DNA of 64,000 nt from Rubrobacter aplysinae (GTDB lineage Bacteria; Actinomycetota; Rubrobacteria; Rubrobacterales; Rubrobacteraceae), in assembly GCF_001029505.1 (NCBI RefSeq), contig NZ_LEKH01000002.1:124001-188000 (forward strand), given 5' to 3'. Below are positions 43,077-51,373 of this stretch, one piece after another (position 1 is the stretch's first letter; every line of letters starts with the position of its first letter). Below the pieces are notes generated by a model. The model had not been told where the DNA came from. It saw only the letters and a program-made list of their open reading frames with translations, and ran no database searches. A program made the translations under genes and the position numbers.

Positions 43077-44516
43077 CTAATCCTCCCAGAACGGGTGGGT
43101 GTAGCCGAGCTCGCTCAATGTCTGCCGGATCTCCAGCATCGCCGTGTAGGTCGGCAGCACGTATAGTGTCTCGCCGGGCGGGGTAGCCTGTATCGCCTGC
43201 TTTATGGCCTGCTTGCGGTCCTCGATCACCTCTCCGACCGGCAAGTCCGCGTACTTGAGGCGTACGGCCATGTCTCCGGCGCGGATGCCGCTGACGCTGA
43301 ACGGCCTGCCGTCTTCGGGGCGGGCCTCGGATAGCATCTCGAAGTCCACGTCCCACAGCCAGGAGACGTCGCGGCCGTCGGCGTCGCGGTCGTTTATGGC
43401 GATCAGGACGTTCTCTGCTCCGGCCGTCTCGGAGGTCGCGGCGACGAAGGTACGCAGGATCTCGTTGAAGCCGACCGGGTTCTTTATCAAGAGTAGAAAC
43501 ACCTCCCGGTCTCCGGCCTGTATCCGCTCGACCCTGCCGAATGCGCCGCCGAAGCCCTCTATACCCCGCGCTATCTCCTCTACTCCGACGCCCGACTCTC
43601 CGGCGACGGCGGCGGCCGCCAGCGCGTTGTACACGTTGTACAGTCCCGGCAGATCCAGGCGAATATCGCGGCTGCCGGCCGGGGTCTCTAGCAGGAAGTC
43701 CGTGCCGCGCGGGCCGTCCATCTTTACTTTCGAGGCGCGGTACGAGAGGCCGGGGCGGTCGAAGTCGCAGTTCTGGCAGCGGTACGTCCCTACGTGGCCC
43801 ATGTACACGAGTTCGTAGTCGAGCGGCGTGCCGCACACGGGACAGTCCTTTGAGTCGGCGACGTGCTGGAGCTCTCCGGTGTCCAGCGCGGGCTCGTCCA
43901 CCCCGAAGTACACCGGCCGCGCCCGGCCCGACCGGCGGCCGAGGCTGGCGACGAGCGGGTCGTCGGCGTTCAGGACCACCGAGCCGCCCTCGGGCAGATC
44001 GTCGAAGGCGGAGGCTATTATCTTTCCGGTATAGGCCAGCTCACCGTAACGGTCGAGCTGGTCGCGGAAGAGGTTCAGGACCGCGAGGGTGGAGAGCCTG
44101 GCCTCGGCGGCGACGCGGGGGACGTTTGCCTCGTCTACCTCGAAGAGCCCGATCCCGGCCCGCGGACGACCCGAAATCTCCGCGTCGGCGACGACGGCGG
44201 CGGTGACGCCGGTGACGAGGTTCGCCCCGGTCGAGTTATTGACGGCCCGCAGCCCGGCGGCGTCGAAGATTCGCCCGACCATCCTGGTGGTCGTGGTCTT
44301 GCCGTTGGTGCCCGTGAGCGCGACCGCGCCGCGCGGCAGGCGCGCCGAGACTTTGGCGAGCGCCTCCGGGTCCACCCGGCGGGCTATCACACCCGGCACA
44401 GTCGAGCCGCCGCCGCGACCAGTGAGGCGGCTCGCGTACTGCGCAGCGCGGGCGGCGAGTATCGCGGCCGAGAGCCGGGCGTTTCCGAGAACTTCGAGGA
44501 GCTTGGGAGGCTTCAT
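43077..44516 (-). CDS. murT: Lipid II isoglutaminyl synthase, Mur ligase-like subunit
   Basis: 479 residues. MurT activates the D-Glu carboxyl of lipid II with ATP for amidation by ammonia from GatD. Mur ligase P-loop ALTGTNGKTTTTR, FEVDEANVPR, LNLFRDQLDRYGE, the four-Cys ribbon CPVCG...YRCQNC typical of MurT, and the C-terminal DUF1727 domain with INDRDADGRDVSWLWDVDFE. Normally followed at once by gatD; here an AT-rich insertion begins right after the stop. ATG start after GAAGCCTCC... is weakly supported, but the family length fits. Confidence 0.95.
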   Translation of the reverse strand: MKPPKLLEVLGNARLSAAILAARAAQYASRLTGRGGGSTVPGVIARRVDPEALAKVSARLPRGAVALTGTNGKTTTTRMVGRIFDAAGLRAVNNSTGANLVTGVTAAVVADAEISGRPRAGIGLFEVDEANVPRVAAEARLSTLAVLNLFRDQLDRYGELAYTGKIIASAFDDLPEGGSVVLNADDPLVASLGRRSGRARPVYFGVDEPALDTGELQHVADSKDCPVCGTPLDYELVYMGHVGTYRCQNCDFDRPGLSYRASKVKMDGPRGTDFLLETPAGSRDIRLDLPGLYNVYNALAAAAVAGESGVGVEEIARGIEGFGGAFGRVERIQAGDREVFLLLIKNPVGFNEILRTFVAATSETAGAENVLIAINDRDADGRDVSWLWDVDFEMLSEARPEDGRPFSVSGIRAGDMAVRLKYADLPVGEVIEDRKQAIKQAIQATPPGETLYVLPTYTAMLEIRQTLSELGYTHPFWED

Positions 44517-44614
44517 GGCCGGGGATTATAGACGCTGGGTAAGGATGGTTTCGACGCCGCTCTCTGATCGGTATACTCTGTAACCAATCGTCCAATCTTC
44601 CCCGGGGAGTAGCG

Positions 44615-45751
44615 GTGCGCGCTCAAAGCCCGAAGGTGCCGGTCCTGCTTGCGGTGGCAGCATTCGTTCTGGTCGTTTTGGCGCTCGTCCTGACGGGCTG
44701 TAGCGTCTCTGACGCCCCGGGCTCGCCCTTCGCCAGTCCGTTCGATGAGGCGGTCGAGCGCGGCGTAATCCGCGACTCCGAGGAGGTTTCGGCGGAGACG
44801 GAGGGCGCCTTGGTGGCGGCGGAGTCCGGCTCCGTGTGGACGATGGATCACGGGGACTACGAGTGCGGCTGCGGCGACGTCGCATCCGCGGCTTCTGCGG
44901 CCGCGGATGCTGCTGGTCCCGTACGGCTGGTATGCTCCTGCGCCGCGCCGCGCTACACGTTCGTGAACCGGATAGACCCGGAGTCCGGGGAGAGAACCGG
45001 GAGGCTCAGGCTGGAGGGCTCGGACATTCTGGACCTGGAGCGCGTCGGAGGCTCCCCGTGGATAGTCTCCGAGGCCGAGATCGCCGCGCTCGGCCAAAAT
45101 GGTGAGGATGACGCGGCGGAGCGCAGCGTCCAGATAGGCCGGCTGTCCGGCGGCGAGTATGTAAACGCCGCGGACTATGGCGGCGGCCACGTGTGGCTTG
45201 CGGGCCATCGTGGAACGGTTTCCCGTCTATCTCCTGGAGACGATACGCCGTCCCCTGTGGCCCGCCTCGGGGTTGGGGTGAGCGATATCGCCGTGGACGA
45301 GAGTGCGGTCTGGGTCGCCAGCGGGAGGGGATTCGAGAAGGGGAGAAAAGCGATAAACGGCCTCACGCGCCTGGACCCGGAGAGCGGCGAGGTGGTTTCC
45401 GAAGTACGGATCGAGGCCGGAAAGCCCGCGGGCGGCCCCGGGGACGTCGCGGTGGACGAGGATACGGGCAGCGTCTGGACGGCCTCGAACAACGGCAAGC
45501 TGCTCCAGATAGACCCCGGTACGAACGAGGTCATGAGCCAAAAGAAGCTCGGCGATTACGCGCGGATAGAGGCGGCGCGGGAGGGCTCCGTCTGGGTCAA
45601 CGTCCTGGAGCCGGACGGTAAGCTCGTCCGGGTAGACGGCGAGACGGGTGAGGTCGTGGGCTCGATCCGAACCTCCGTCAGCGGGGCCGCCGCCAGCGGG
45701 GACCACCTCTGGGTAATGCGAGACGACAGGCTCTTCAGGCTCACGGTCTAG
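44615..45751 (+). CDS. Beta-propeller lipoprotein
   Basis: 378 residues. Signal peptide with lipobox LVLTGC (Cys ~29). The rest is a repeated pattern of W/V-rich blades: GSVWTMDHGDY, GGHVWLAGHRGTVSRL, ESAVWVASGRG, TGSVWTASNNGKLLQIDPGTNEV, EGSVWVNVLEPDGKLVRVDGETGEVV, DHLWVMRDDRLFRL. This suggests a Vgb/SMP-30-like propeller on the outer membrane face of the cell. An early Cys-rich segment (ECGCGD ... LVCSCAAP) is unusual and could bind metal or form disulfides. GTG start five bases after GGGGAG. Function unknown. Divergent from murT. Confidence 0.75.
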   Translation: MRAQSPKVPVLLAVAAFVLVVLALVLTGCSVSDAPGSPFASPFDEAVERGVIRDSEEVSAETEGALVAAESGSVWTMDHGDYECGCGDVASAASAAADAAGPVRLVCSCAAPRYTFVNRIDPESGERTGRLRLEGSDILDLERVGGSPWIVSEAEIAALGQNGEDDAAERSVQIGRLSGGEYVNAADYGGGHVWLAGHRGTVSRLSPGDDTPSPVARLGVGVSDIAVDESAVWVASGRGFEKGRKAINGLTRLDPESGEVVSEVRIEAGKPAGGPGDVAVDEDTGSVWTASNNGKLLQIDPGTNEVMSQKKLGDYARIEAAREGSVWVNVLEPDGKLVRVDGETGEVVGSIRTSVSGAAASGDHLWVMRDDRLFRLTV

Positions 45752-45830
45752 TCGGCGCGAGCGCGGTAAGAAAGTGCGGTAAAAATAGCGGATACAGGTC
45801 TCCAGGAGTTAATAAGGAAAAAGGAGTGGA

Positions 45831-46076
45831 ATGCCGGACGTGACCCTCAGCCTAAAGCAGGCGCCCGATACGGGAGACGCGGAGCGGCTCGAACGGGCGC
45901 TAAAGAGGCTGGACTACGTGAGCCTGGCGAGCGTGGACGCCGAGAAGGAGCTGGTCGCCGTCTCCTACACCGGCGGGGCGGACGAGCTCGCGGAGATCGG
46001 ACGCGCCCTCCGGGAGGCGGGCTTCGAGTACGAGCCCACGCCCGGCGCGGACCACGTCGAGGACCCCGGAAACTAG
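45831..46076 (+). CDS. Small ferredoxin-fold (HMA-like) protein without CxxC
   Basis: 81 residues with a b-a-b-b-a-b pattern: VTLSLKQAPDTGDAERLERALKRL, VSLASVDAEKELVAVSY, ADELAEIGRALREAGFEYE. It matches heavy-metal-associated domains in order and length but lacks both metal-binding cysteines. ATG start four bases after AAGGAG. It is 13 bases before larB on the same strand, so it may serve the nickel cofactor pathway or be a structural relative only. Confidence 0.65.
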   Translation: MPDVTLSLKQAPDTGDAERLERALKRLDYVSLASVDAEKELVAVSYTGGADELAEIGRALREAGFEYEPTPGADHVEDPGN

Positions 46077-46089
46077 CCGCGGGCGGAAG

Positions 46090-46902
46090 ATGAGAAGCCT
46101 GGACGATCTCCTGCGCCGCGTCGCCGAAGGCGGGCTCTCCCCCGCCGACGCGGCGGCGCGTCTGGAGAGCAGCGAGGTGCGATACCTGGACGATTTCGCC
46201 GCGCTCGACCGGGGCCGGGCGGCGCGCAAGGGAGTCCCCGAGGTCGTGTACGCCCCGGGCAAGACGCCGGAGCAGGTAGCCGCTATCTGCTCGGCCCTGA
46301 TCCAACCGGGCCCAGAAAACGCGGGAGACGCTGGGGACGCTGGGTACGCCGGAGACCGGCGCGTGATCGTGAGCGGCGCCAAAAAAGATCACCTCCTGGA
46401 GCTCGAACGCTCGCTGCCGGATACGCCGGCAGAATGGTCCGGGCGTGCGCTCGTGATCGGTAGCGGCGAGCCGGCGGGGACCGGGGCCCGGGTAGGTGCG
46501 CTGTGCGCCGGGACCTCCGACCTGCCGGCGCTCGGGGAGGCGCTCGCCGTTGCGCGGGAGATGGGCGCCGCCGTCGAGAGCTTCCACGACGTGGGCGTCG
46601 CGGGTCTGCACCGGCTGGTCGCGCCCCTGGAGCGACTCGAAGAGTTCGACCCGGACTGCCTGATAGTCGCCGCCGGGATGGAGGGGGCGCTGCCGAGCGT
46701 GATCTCCGGTCTTGTCGGCGTGCCCGTGGTGGGCCTCCCGACCTCCACCGGCTACGGTCTCGGCGGCGACGGAACCGCCGCCATAATGGGGATGCTCCAG
46801 AGCTGCTCTCCGGGACTCTCCGTGGTCAACGTGGACAACGGGGTCGGCGCGGGCGCGACGGCGGCTCTCATGGCCAACCGCGCCGCCGGTCGTACCCGGT
46901 AG
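46090..46902 (+). CDS. larB: Nickel pincer cofactor biosynthesis protein LarB
   Basis: 270 residues. LarB carboxylates nicotinic acid adenine dinucleotide in the first step of the nickel-pincer cofactor of lactate racemase-type enzymes. The N-terminal LDDLLRRVAEGGLSPADAAARL is typical, followed by VVYAPGKTPEQV and the AIR carboxylase-like domain (SDLPALGEALAVAREMGA, HDVGVAGLHRL, VAAGMEGALPSVISGLVGVPVVGLPTSTGYG). An Ala/Gly/Asp stretch (GDAGDAGYAGD) interrupts the middle. larC, larE and larA are not in the window. Confidence 0.92.
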   Translation: MRSLDDLLRRVAEGGLSPADAAARLESSEVRYLDDFAALDRGRAARKGVPEVVYAPGKTPEQVAAICSALIQPGPENAGDAGDAGYAGDRRVIVSGAKKDHLLELERSLPDTPAEWSGRALVIGSGEPAGTGARVGALCAGTSDLPALGEALAVAREMGAAVESFHDVGVAGLHRLVAPLERLEEFDPDCLIVAAGMEGALPSVISGLVGVPVVGLPTSTGYGLGGDGTAAIMGMLQSCSPGLSVVNVDNGVGAGATAALMANRAAGRTR

Positions 46903-46923
46903 CCCCCGGTAGCGTGACGTAGC

Positions 46924-47484
46924 GTGGCGCGGCTCTTCGTCGCCGTCGTGCCGCCGCCGGACATCCAGCGGGAAGCGTTGCGCCAGGCGAGGTCCCTGTC
47001 GTGGAGCGGGGCGGTGCGGTGGCTACCGCCGGAGAACGTACACCTGACCCTCAAGTTCCTCGGCGAGGTGCCGGAGACACCGGACTCGAAGCTCCCCGAG
47101 CTGCACGAGACGATAACGGCACTGTGTAGCGGACACGGGGCGTTCGACCTGTCGCTCCGCGGCGCCGGTGCGTTTCCCTCCGTGCGGCGGGCGTGCGTCC
47201 TGTGGGTCGGCGCCAGTGAGGGCTCGGGGCCTCTCGGAGCCCTCGCGCGGGATCTGGAGGATGGTCTGGAGAAGCTGGGGTTCGGACGTGAGACCCGCCC
47301 GTTCCGGCCCCACGCCACGGTGGCCCGGGCGAAAGGCGGCGGGGCCCGATTGGAGGACCCGGCAGCGGCAGATACCGTAGGCCCGCTGGACTTCAGGGCC
47401 GGGAGCATCGAGCTGATGCGGAGCCGGCTCTCGCAGGAGGGCGCGGCCTACTCAAACGTGGCCTCTTACCCGCTGAGGTCCTAG
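46924..47484 (+). CDS. thpR: RNA 2',3'-cyclic phosphodiesterase
   Basis: 186 residues of the LigT/2H family: the two catalytic H-x-T-x motifs are HLTLKF and HATVAR. It opens 2',3'-cyclic phosphates at RNA ends. MARLFVAVVPPPD is the usual N-terminus; GTG start, weak binding site. It follows larB by 21 bases, so may be co-transcribed with it. Confidence 0.9.
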   Translation: MARLFVAVVPPPDIQREALRQARSLSWSGAVRWLPPENVHLTLKFLGEVPETPDSKLPELHETITALCSGHGAFDLSLRGAGAFPSVRRACVLWVGASEGSGPLGALARDLEDGLEKLGFGRETRPFRPHATVARAKGGGARLEDPAAADTVGPLDFRAGSIELMRSRLSQEGAAYSNVASYPLRS

Positions 47485-47494
47485 GCTCCGGCGG

Positions 47495-47587
47495 CTATAT
47501 GACGGAGAACAGGGGCCCGATAGACATCAGGATAAACAGGAGTATCAGGATCATGGCGACCAACATTATGAAATTTTGCCCGCTCAT
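47495..47587 (-). CDS. Putative 30-residue membrane microprotein
   Basis: A short minus-strand frame, MSGQNFIMLVAMILILLFIL followed by MSIGPLFSVI, is one membrane helix with a polar seven-residue N-terminus. The stop lies 10 bases from the convergent thpR stop. AAAGG stands eight bases before the ATG. Such strong hydrophobicity is unusual for a chance frame in this GC-rich DNA, and the other strand offers no better gene. It was found by reading the gap after thpR. Confidence 0.45.
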   Translation of the reverse strand: MSGQNFIMLVAMILILLFILMSIGPLFSVI

Positions 47588-47702
47588 CCACCACGCCTTT
47601 CACTCATCTCAGGCATCTTGGGCCTCCTTCTCTCACACCATTCTATCTTTTCGGCGGTTTCCCGTCCGGCGGCGATATGGGGCGGCTGCTATTCTCTCCG
47701 GC

Positions 47703-48656
47703 ATGTTTGGCACGTCTTTTGGTACGTTTGCGGGCCGGGAGAGCATAGAGCGCGTACACCTCGTCTTCAACCCCGCGGCGGGTCGGAGGCGATCCGGCAG
47801 GCGTCAGGGTGAGATCTCGGCCTTCCTCAGAGACCGGGGCGTGGAGGCGGTCTGGCACGTCACCGGGGGCCGGGGACACGCCACGGAGATAGTCCACGGC
47901 CTGCCCGATGACGCTCTGGTGGCCTCGGTCGGGGGCGACGGCACGGCGCACGAGGTTGCCGCCGCCTGCTCGGGCACCTCCCGCACGATGGCCGTCCTGC
48001 CGGTCGGCAGCGGCAACGACTACGTCAAGGCGCTCGGCGTCGGCACGGATCTCGGCGGCGCGCTGCGGATGCTGGCCGACGGGGAACCAAAGCTCGTGGA
48101 CACGGGCGTGGTGAGCACAGAAAACCAGTCCGGCATACCGTTCAACAACGGCCTCGGCATCGGCTTCGACGCCCAGGTCGCGGAGGGTGTGGCCTCGGCC
48201 CCGCGCGGCCTGGGGGGCCCGGGCGGTTACCTGTACTCCGTCGGGCGGCTGCTCCGGGGCTTCGAGTGCAAGGACGTCGGCGTGAGGCTGGACGGCGAGG
48301 AGCCCTCGGCCTCGGAGACGATCCTGGTCGCCGTCGCGCTCGGCACCACCTACGGGGCGATCTTCCGCTTCACCCCCGACGCCCGGCTGGATGACGGCCG
48401 CTTCGACGTGGTGTGGACCACGAAGGTCTCCATCGCCGACGTGCTGCGGCTCCTGCCCCGCGTGCTGCGCGGCACGCACGTAGGACACCCCCGGATACGC
48501 ACCGCCCGCGCCACAGAGGTCGAGATAGAGCTGTCCGAGCCGCTACCGGCCCACGTGGACGGCGAGCTCTTAAAGCCCGCCAGAAGGTTCGAGATCCGCC
48601 TCCTCCCGAATAACCTGCGCATCGTCGCGCCCCGAAGCTCCGAACCCTCCTATTAA
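47703..48656 (+). CDS. Diacylglycerol kinase-like lipid kinase
   Basis: About 317 residues from ATG 47703. The DAGK catalytic domain has VHLVFNPAAGRRRSG and SVGGDGTAHEVAAAC (GGDGT), then PVGSGNDYVKALG, GLGIGFDAQVA and the C-terminal PAHVDGELL. The family (YegS/DgkB) phosphorylates diacylglycerol or related lipids at the membrane. The start has no strong binding site; the first ~15 residues are uncertain. Confidence 0.9.
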   Translation: MFGTSFGTFAGRESIERVHLVFNPAAGRRRSGRRQGEISAFLRDRGVEAVWHVTGGRGHATEIVHGLPDDALVASVGGDGTAHEVAAACSGTSRTMAVLPVGSGNDYVKALGVGTDLGGALRMLADGEPKLVDTGVVSTENQSGIPFNNGLGIGFDAQVAEGVASAPRGLGGPGGYLYSVGRLLRGFECKDVGVRLDGEEPSASETILVAVALGTTYGAIFRFTPDARLDDGRFDVVWTTKVSIADVLRLLPRVLRGTHVGHPRIRTARATEVEIELSEPLPAHVDGELLKPARRFEIRLLPNNLRIVAPRSSEPSY

Positions 48657-48776
48657 AACGCGCCTTTTTGTGATAGAAAACGCATTCAGCACATACCAGA
48701 AGCTGGTATCCGCCGTACGGGAGATCCGCGACGGATAGAAAGCCGGAACTCCAGAGAGCTATAGAGGTTGGGAACG

Positions 48777-49685
48777 TTGAGAGCATTCGTATTTCCAGGA
48801 CAGGGCAGCGGCGTGACCGAACCGGATGATGGCCGTCTGGCCGCGATCCGGGGCGTTATCGGGGAGTGGGTCCCGGATCAGGTCAAGCTCTTCTCCCGGG
48901 CCGCCGGGGATACGGACGAGAGCTTGGCCCTGGGCGTACGCCCTGACGTCGTAGCCGGACACTCGCTCGGGGAGTACGGCGCGGCCTATGCCGCCGGCTG
49001 CTTCGACTTCGAGACGGGCCTCAGGCTCGTGGCCCGCCGGGACCACCTCCTGGCCGAGGCCGCCGAGCACACCCCGGGGGGCATGGTCGCGGTGCTCAAG
49101 TCCAGCCCCGAGGAGGTCGAGCGGGCGCTGGAAGACACCGAAGGCTCCTTTATCGCCAACTACAACTCGCCGCGGCAGACCGTGATCTCGGGCCTCAAGG
49201 ACGCCCTGAACGACGCGGTCGAGAAGATCCGGGGCCGCACCATCATGCTGAACGTCTCCTTCGCCGCCCACTCGCCGTACGTGTCGGCCGCCGCAGACCG
49301 GATGCGGGAGTCGCTGGAGTCCGCCGAGTTCCGCGCGCCCGAGGTGCCTTTCGTAAGCGCGATGGACGGCAGCGTCCTGCACCGCGCGGAGGAGGTAAAA
49401 GATGCGCTCAAGGGCCAGATGGTCGCCCCCGTGCGCTGGGTGCGGGTCGTGGACACGCTGGCCCGGCTCCGGGTCGAGGAGTGGGTCGAGCTCGGCGGCG
49501 GCGGGGTGCTCACCCGGATGCTCCGCGACTTCGAATCGCCCCTCAAGGGAGTAACGTTCGAGGACCTGCGCAGCCGCGTGGCGGATCTACCCGCCCAGGC
49601 GCGCAACCTCCTCCCCGGCTCCCACGACACCCCTGAAACTCCTGAAACGCCGGACCCCGCGGCAGACGGAGGAGCCGACCGCTAG
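48777..49685 (+). CDS. fabD: Malonyl-CoA:ACP transacylase-like protein
   Basis: About 302 residues. Motifs FPGQGSG, AGHSLGEYGAAYAAG (active Ser), LVARRDHLLAE (Arg) and AAHSPYVSAAADRMRE (catalytic His). FabD loads malonyl groups on acyl carrier protein. The tail (~35 residues) is Pro/Thr/Glu-rich (DTPETPETPDPA). I prefer TTG 48777 because GAGG overlaps the TTG three codons earlier. It stands outside any fatty-acid gene cluster, and the segment after GQGS is shorter than usual, so it might serve another acyl pathway. Confidence 0.85.
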   Translation: MRAFVFPGQGSGVTEPDDGRLAAIRGVIGEWVPDQVKLFSRAAGDTDESLALGVRPDVVAGHSLGEYGAAYAAGCFDFETGLRLVARRDHLLAEAAEHTPGGMVAVLKSSPEEVERALEDTEGSFIANYNSPRQTVISGLKDALNDAVEKIRGRTIMLNVSFAAHSPYVSAAADRMRESLESAEFRAPEVPFVSAMDGSVLHRAEEVKDALKGQMVAPVRWVRVVDTLARLRVEEWVELGGGGVLTRMLRDFESPLKGVTFEDLRSRVADLPAQARNLLPGSHDTPETPETPDPAADGGADR

Positions 49686-49757
49686 AACTCGCCGGAGCAA
49701 ACTTCCGGGGCACTTTCCGGCTTCCCGCGAAACGCCGCGACGAACGATTGCAACACG

Positions 49758-49789
49758 ACGAGGGCCGGGGTATATGCCCCGGCCCTCGT
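49758..49789. terminator. Bidirectional terminator hairpin
   Basis: ACGAGGGCCGGGG-tatatg-CCCCGGCCCTCGT, a perfect 13-pair stem between the convergent fabD and RnfC-like genes. No T-tract of note on either side. Confidence 0.75.
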
Positions 49790-49820
49790 TACGCCGCGCC
49801 GCCGGTTTGCCCTCCAGAGG

Positions 49821-50933
49821 CTAGCGGGCGGCCTCTGCGCGTTCCTCGGACTTGGCCTGCTCCTCGGGGATCGCTCCGCTTGAGATGGCGATCATGTCCT
49901 CATCCCGCATGGAGACCGTGCCGGACGAGCTGGCCCACACGCCGATGGAGAAGCCCTCGTCCACCGGCTCGCCGAGCTTCTGCTCGTAGGAGACCTCCTC
50001 GCCGTCGGAGACGAGCGGGGTCGCCGGCTTAAGGAAGCGCCCGCCGAGCGGCAGGTTCACCCCGGAGACCTTGTCCACCAGCGACTCGAACTCCGCCGCG
50101 GGCTGGCGAGTCTTGATGTCGCCGTACTCCTTGCTCGCCACGCCCTTCGGGATCACGAGGTAGCCGTTGGTGGTGCGGCGCACGAAGGCGTCGCCCTCCC
50201 CGAGGGACTCGATGCCCATCTCGTTCAGGTACGGGCCGCCGTCTATGACGGAGAGGCTGCCTTCCTGATCCTCGACGTCCACCCCGGAGAGCCGCAGGAG
50301 CTCGGTGGCCGACGCGCCCAACGGAGCCTCGTACAGGCTTATGTCCAGCTCCGGGCCGAACACCTGCATGTGCTTGGTGGTGACGGGCTTGCCCCGGAAG
50401 AGGGCGTTGTAGATGTTCAGCAAGGACTCGGAGTTGTTCACGATGTGCCCGGCGTCCGGCGGGATGCCCGGGCGCTTTGAGCCATCCGGGTTCTCTATGC
50501 GGCGCGGGACCCACAGGTCCTTGTCGAAGACGTTCTTTATGAGGGTCTTCTCCTCGCCGAGGGCGTACTTGTCCGGCACGTGGGAGACCTCGTACAGGCC
50601 GTTGGCGTTCTCGTCGTACGCCGAGAACCAGTCCTCGTCCTTGTAGTGGACGCCCATCACGATCTTCTCGAAGCCGAAGATCGTCTTCATCGCCTCGTAC
50701 AGCTCCAGGAACTCCTCGAAGTAGACCCGGTGGATCATCTTGTCCGCCCAGTAACCGGGCTCGGACTCGGTGCAGTTGACGATGAGGCGCGCCTGCGGCT
50801 TCTTGTACTTGAAATACGTCGGGAAGCCGCCGCCCCCGGCCCCTACCACGCCGGCCTGGCGGATGATCTCGACCGCCTCGTCCCTGCCGAGCGCCTTTAC
50901 CTCTTCCAGCGTCCGCTGCTTCATCTCGACCAC
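49821..50933 (-). CDS. RnfC/NuoF-like SLBB-domain protein without Fe-S motif
   Basis: 370 residues. The N-terminal part resembles the FMN/NAD-binding domain of RnfC, PduS and PrdC (GVVGAGGGGFPTYFKYKKP, LIVNCTESEPGYWADKM). NNSESLLNIYNAL and an SLBB-like region (ELLRLSGVDVEDQEGSLSVIDGGPYL) follow. It has a single cysteine and no CxxCxxC cluster, so it cannot relay electrons through Fe-S like RnfC. A cobalamin- or flavin-linked reductase subunit is possible. It is transcribed alone. Start GTG; ATG three codons on is an alternative. Confidence 0.7.
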   Translation of the reverse strand: MVEMKQRTLEEVKALGRDEAVEIIRQAGVVGAGGGGFPTYFKYKKPQARLIVNCTESEPGYWADKMIHRVYFEEFLELYEAMKTIFGFEKIVMGVHYKDEDWFSAYDENANGLYEVSHVPDKYALGEEKTLIKNVFDKDLWVPRRIENPDGSKRPGIPPDAGHIVNNSESLLNIYNALFRGKPVTTKHMQVFGPELDISLYEAPLGASATELLRLSGVDVEDQEGSLSVIDGGPYLNEMGIESLGEGDAFVRRTTNGYLVIPKGVASKEYGDIKTRQPAAEFESLVDKVSGVNLPLGGRFLKPATPLVSDGEEVSYEQKLGEPVDEGFSIGVWASSSGTVSMRDEDMIAISSGAIPEEQAKSEERAEAAR

Positions 50934-51121
50934 TTCAGGCCCTCTTCCTCTCGTTACCTTTAGGTACTTTTAGTTACAAAGCACCCTCACCTCATTACAA
51001 CCAGTATAGACTACGCATCTTTGTGTTGCTAGTTGCCAGTATCTTTTCATTCCCTTGCGGAGCCGGCTGTCGGTCCGCACACACCCCGTTCGCGGGCGGC
51101 TCTGGTAGACTCGGTTTCGTT

Positions 51122-51355
51122 ATGGGACTTGGAAAGCGCACGGCCAACATACTGCTCGGGATTGCGATCTTCCTGTTCCTCGTCTGGGGTACGCGGCTCT
51201 TCGTGTTCTTCGGCGAGCTACAGGCCGGGACGCTGCCAGCGCCGGCGGTTCACCTGGCGATGGTGATCATAAACCTGGCTATAGGGGCGTATCTCGCGTA
51301 CCTCGGCATTAGTGGACGACGCTCGTCCGGGGCGATGACCCAGCGGGTGGAGTAG
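51122..51355 (+). CDS. Small two-helix membrane protein
   Basis: 77 residues: MGLGKRTANILLGIAIFLFLVWGTRLFVFF as first membrane segment, HLAMVIINLAIGAYLAYLGI as second, and a short polar tail. The layout resembles small uncharacterised membrane proteins of actinobacteria. The ATG has no strong binding site. Convergent with the CapD-like gene, 18 bases apart. Confidence 0.65.
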   Translation: MGLGKRTANILLGIAIFLFLVWGTRLFVFFGELQAGTLPAPAVHLAMVIINLAIGAYLAYLGISGRRSSGAMTQRVE

Positions 51356-51373
51356 CCCGGGTAGATTAGACCG

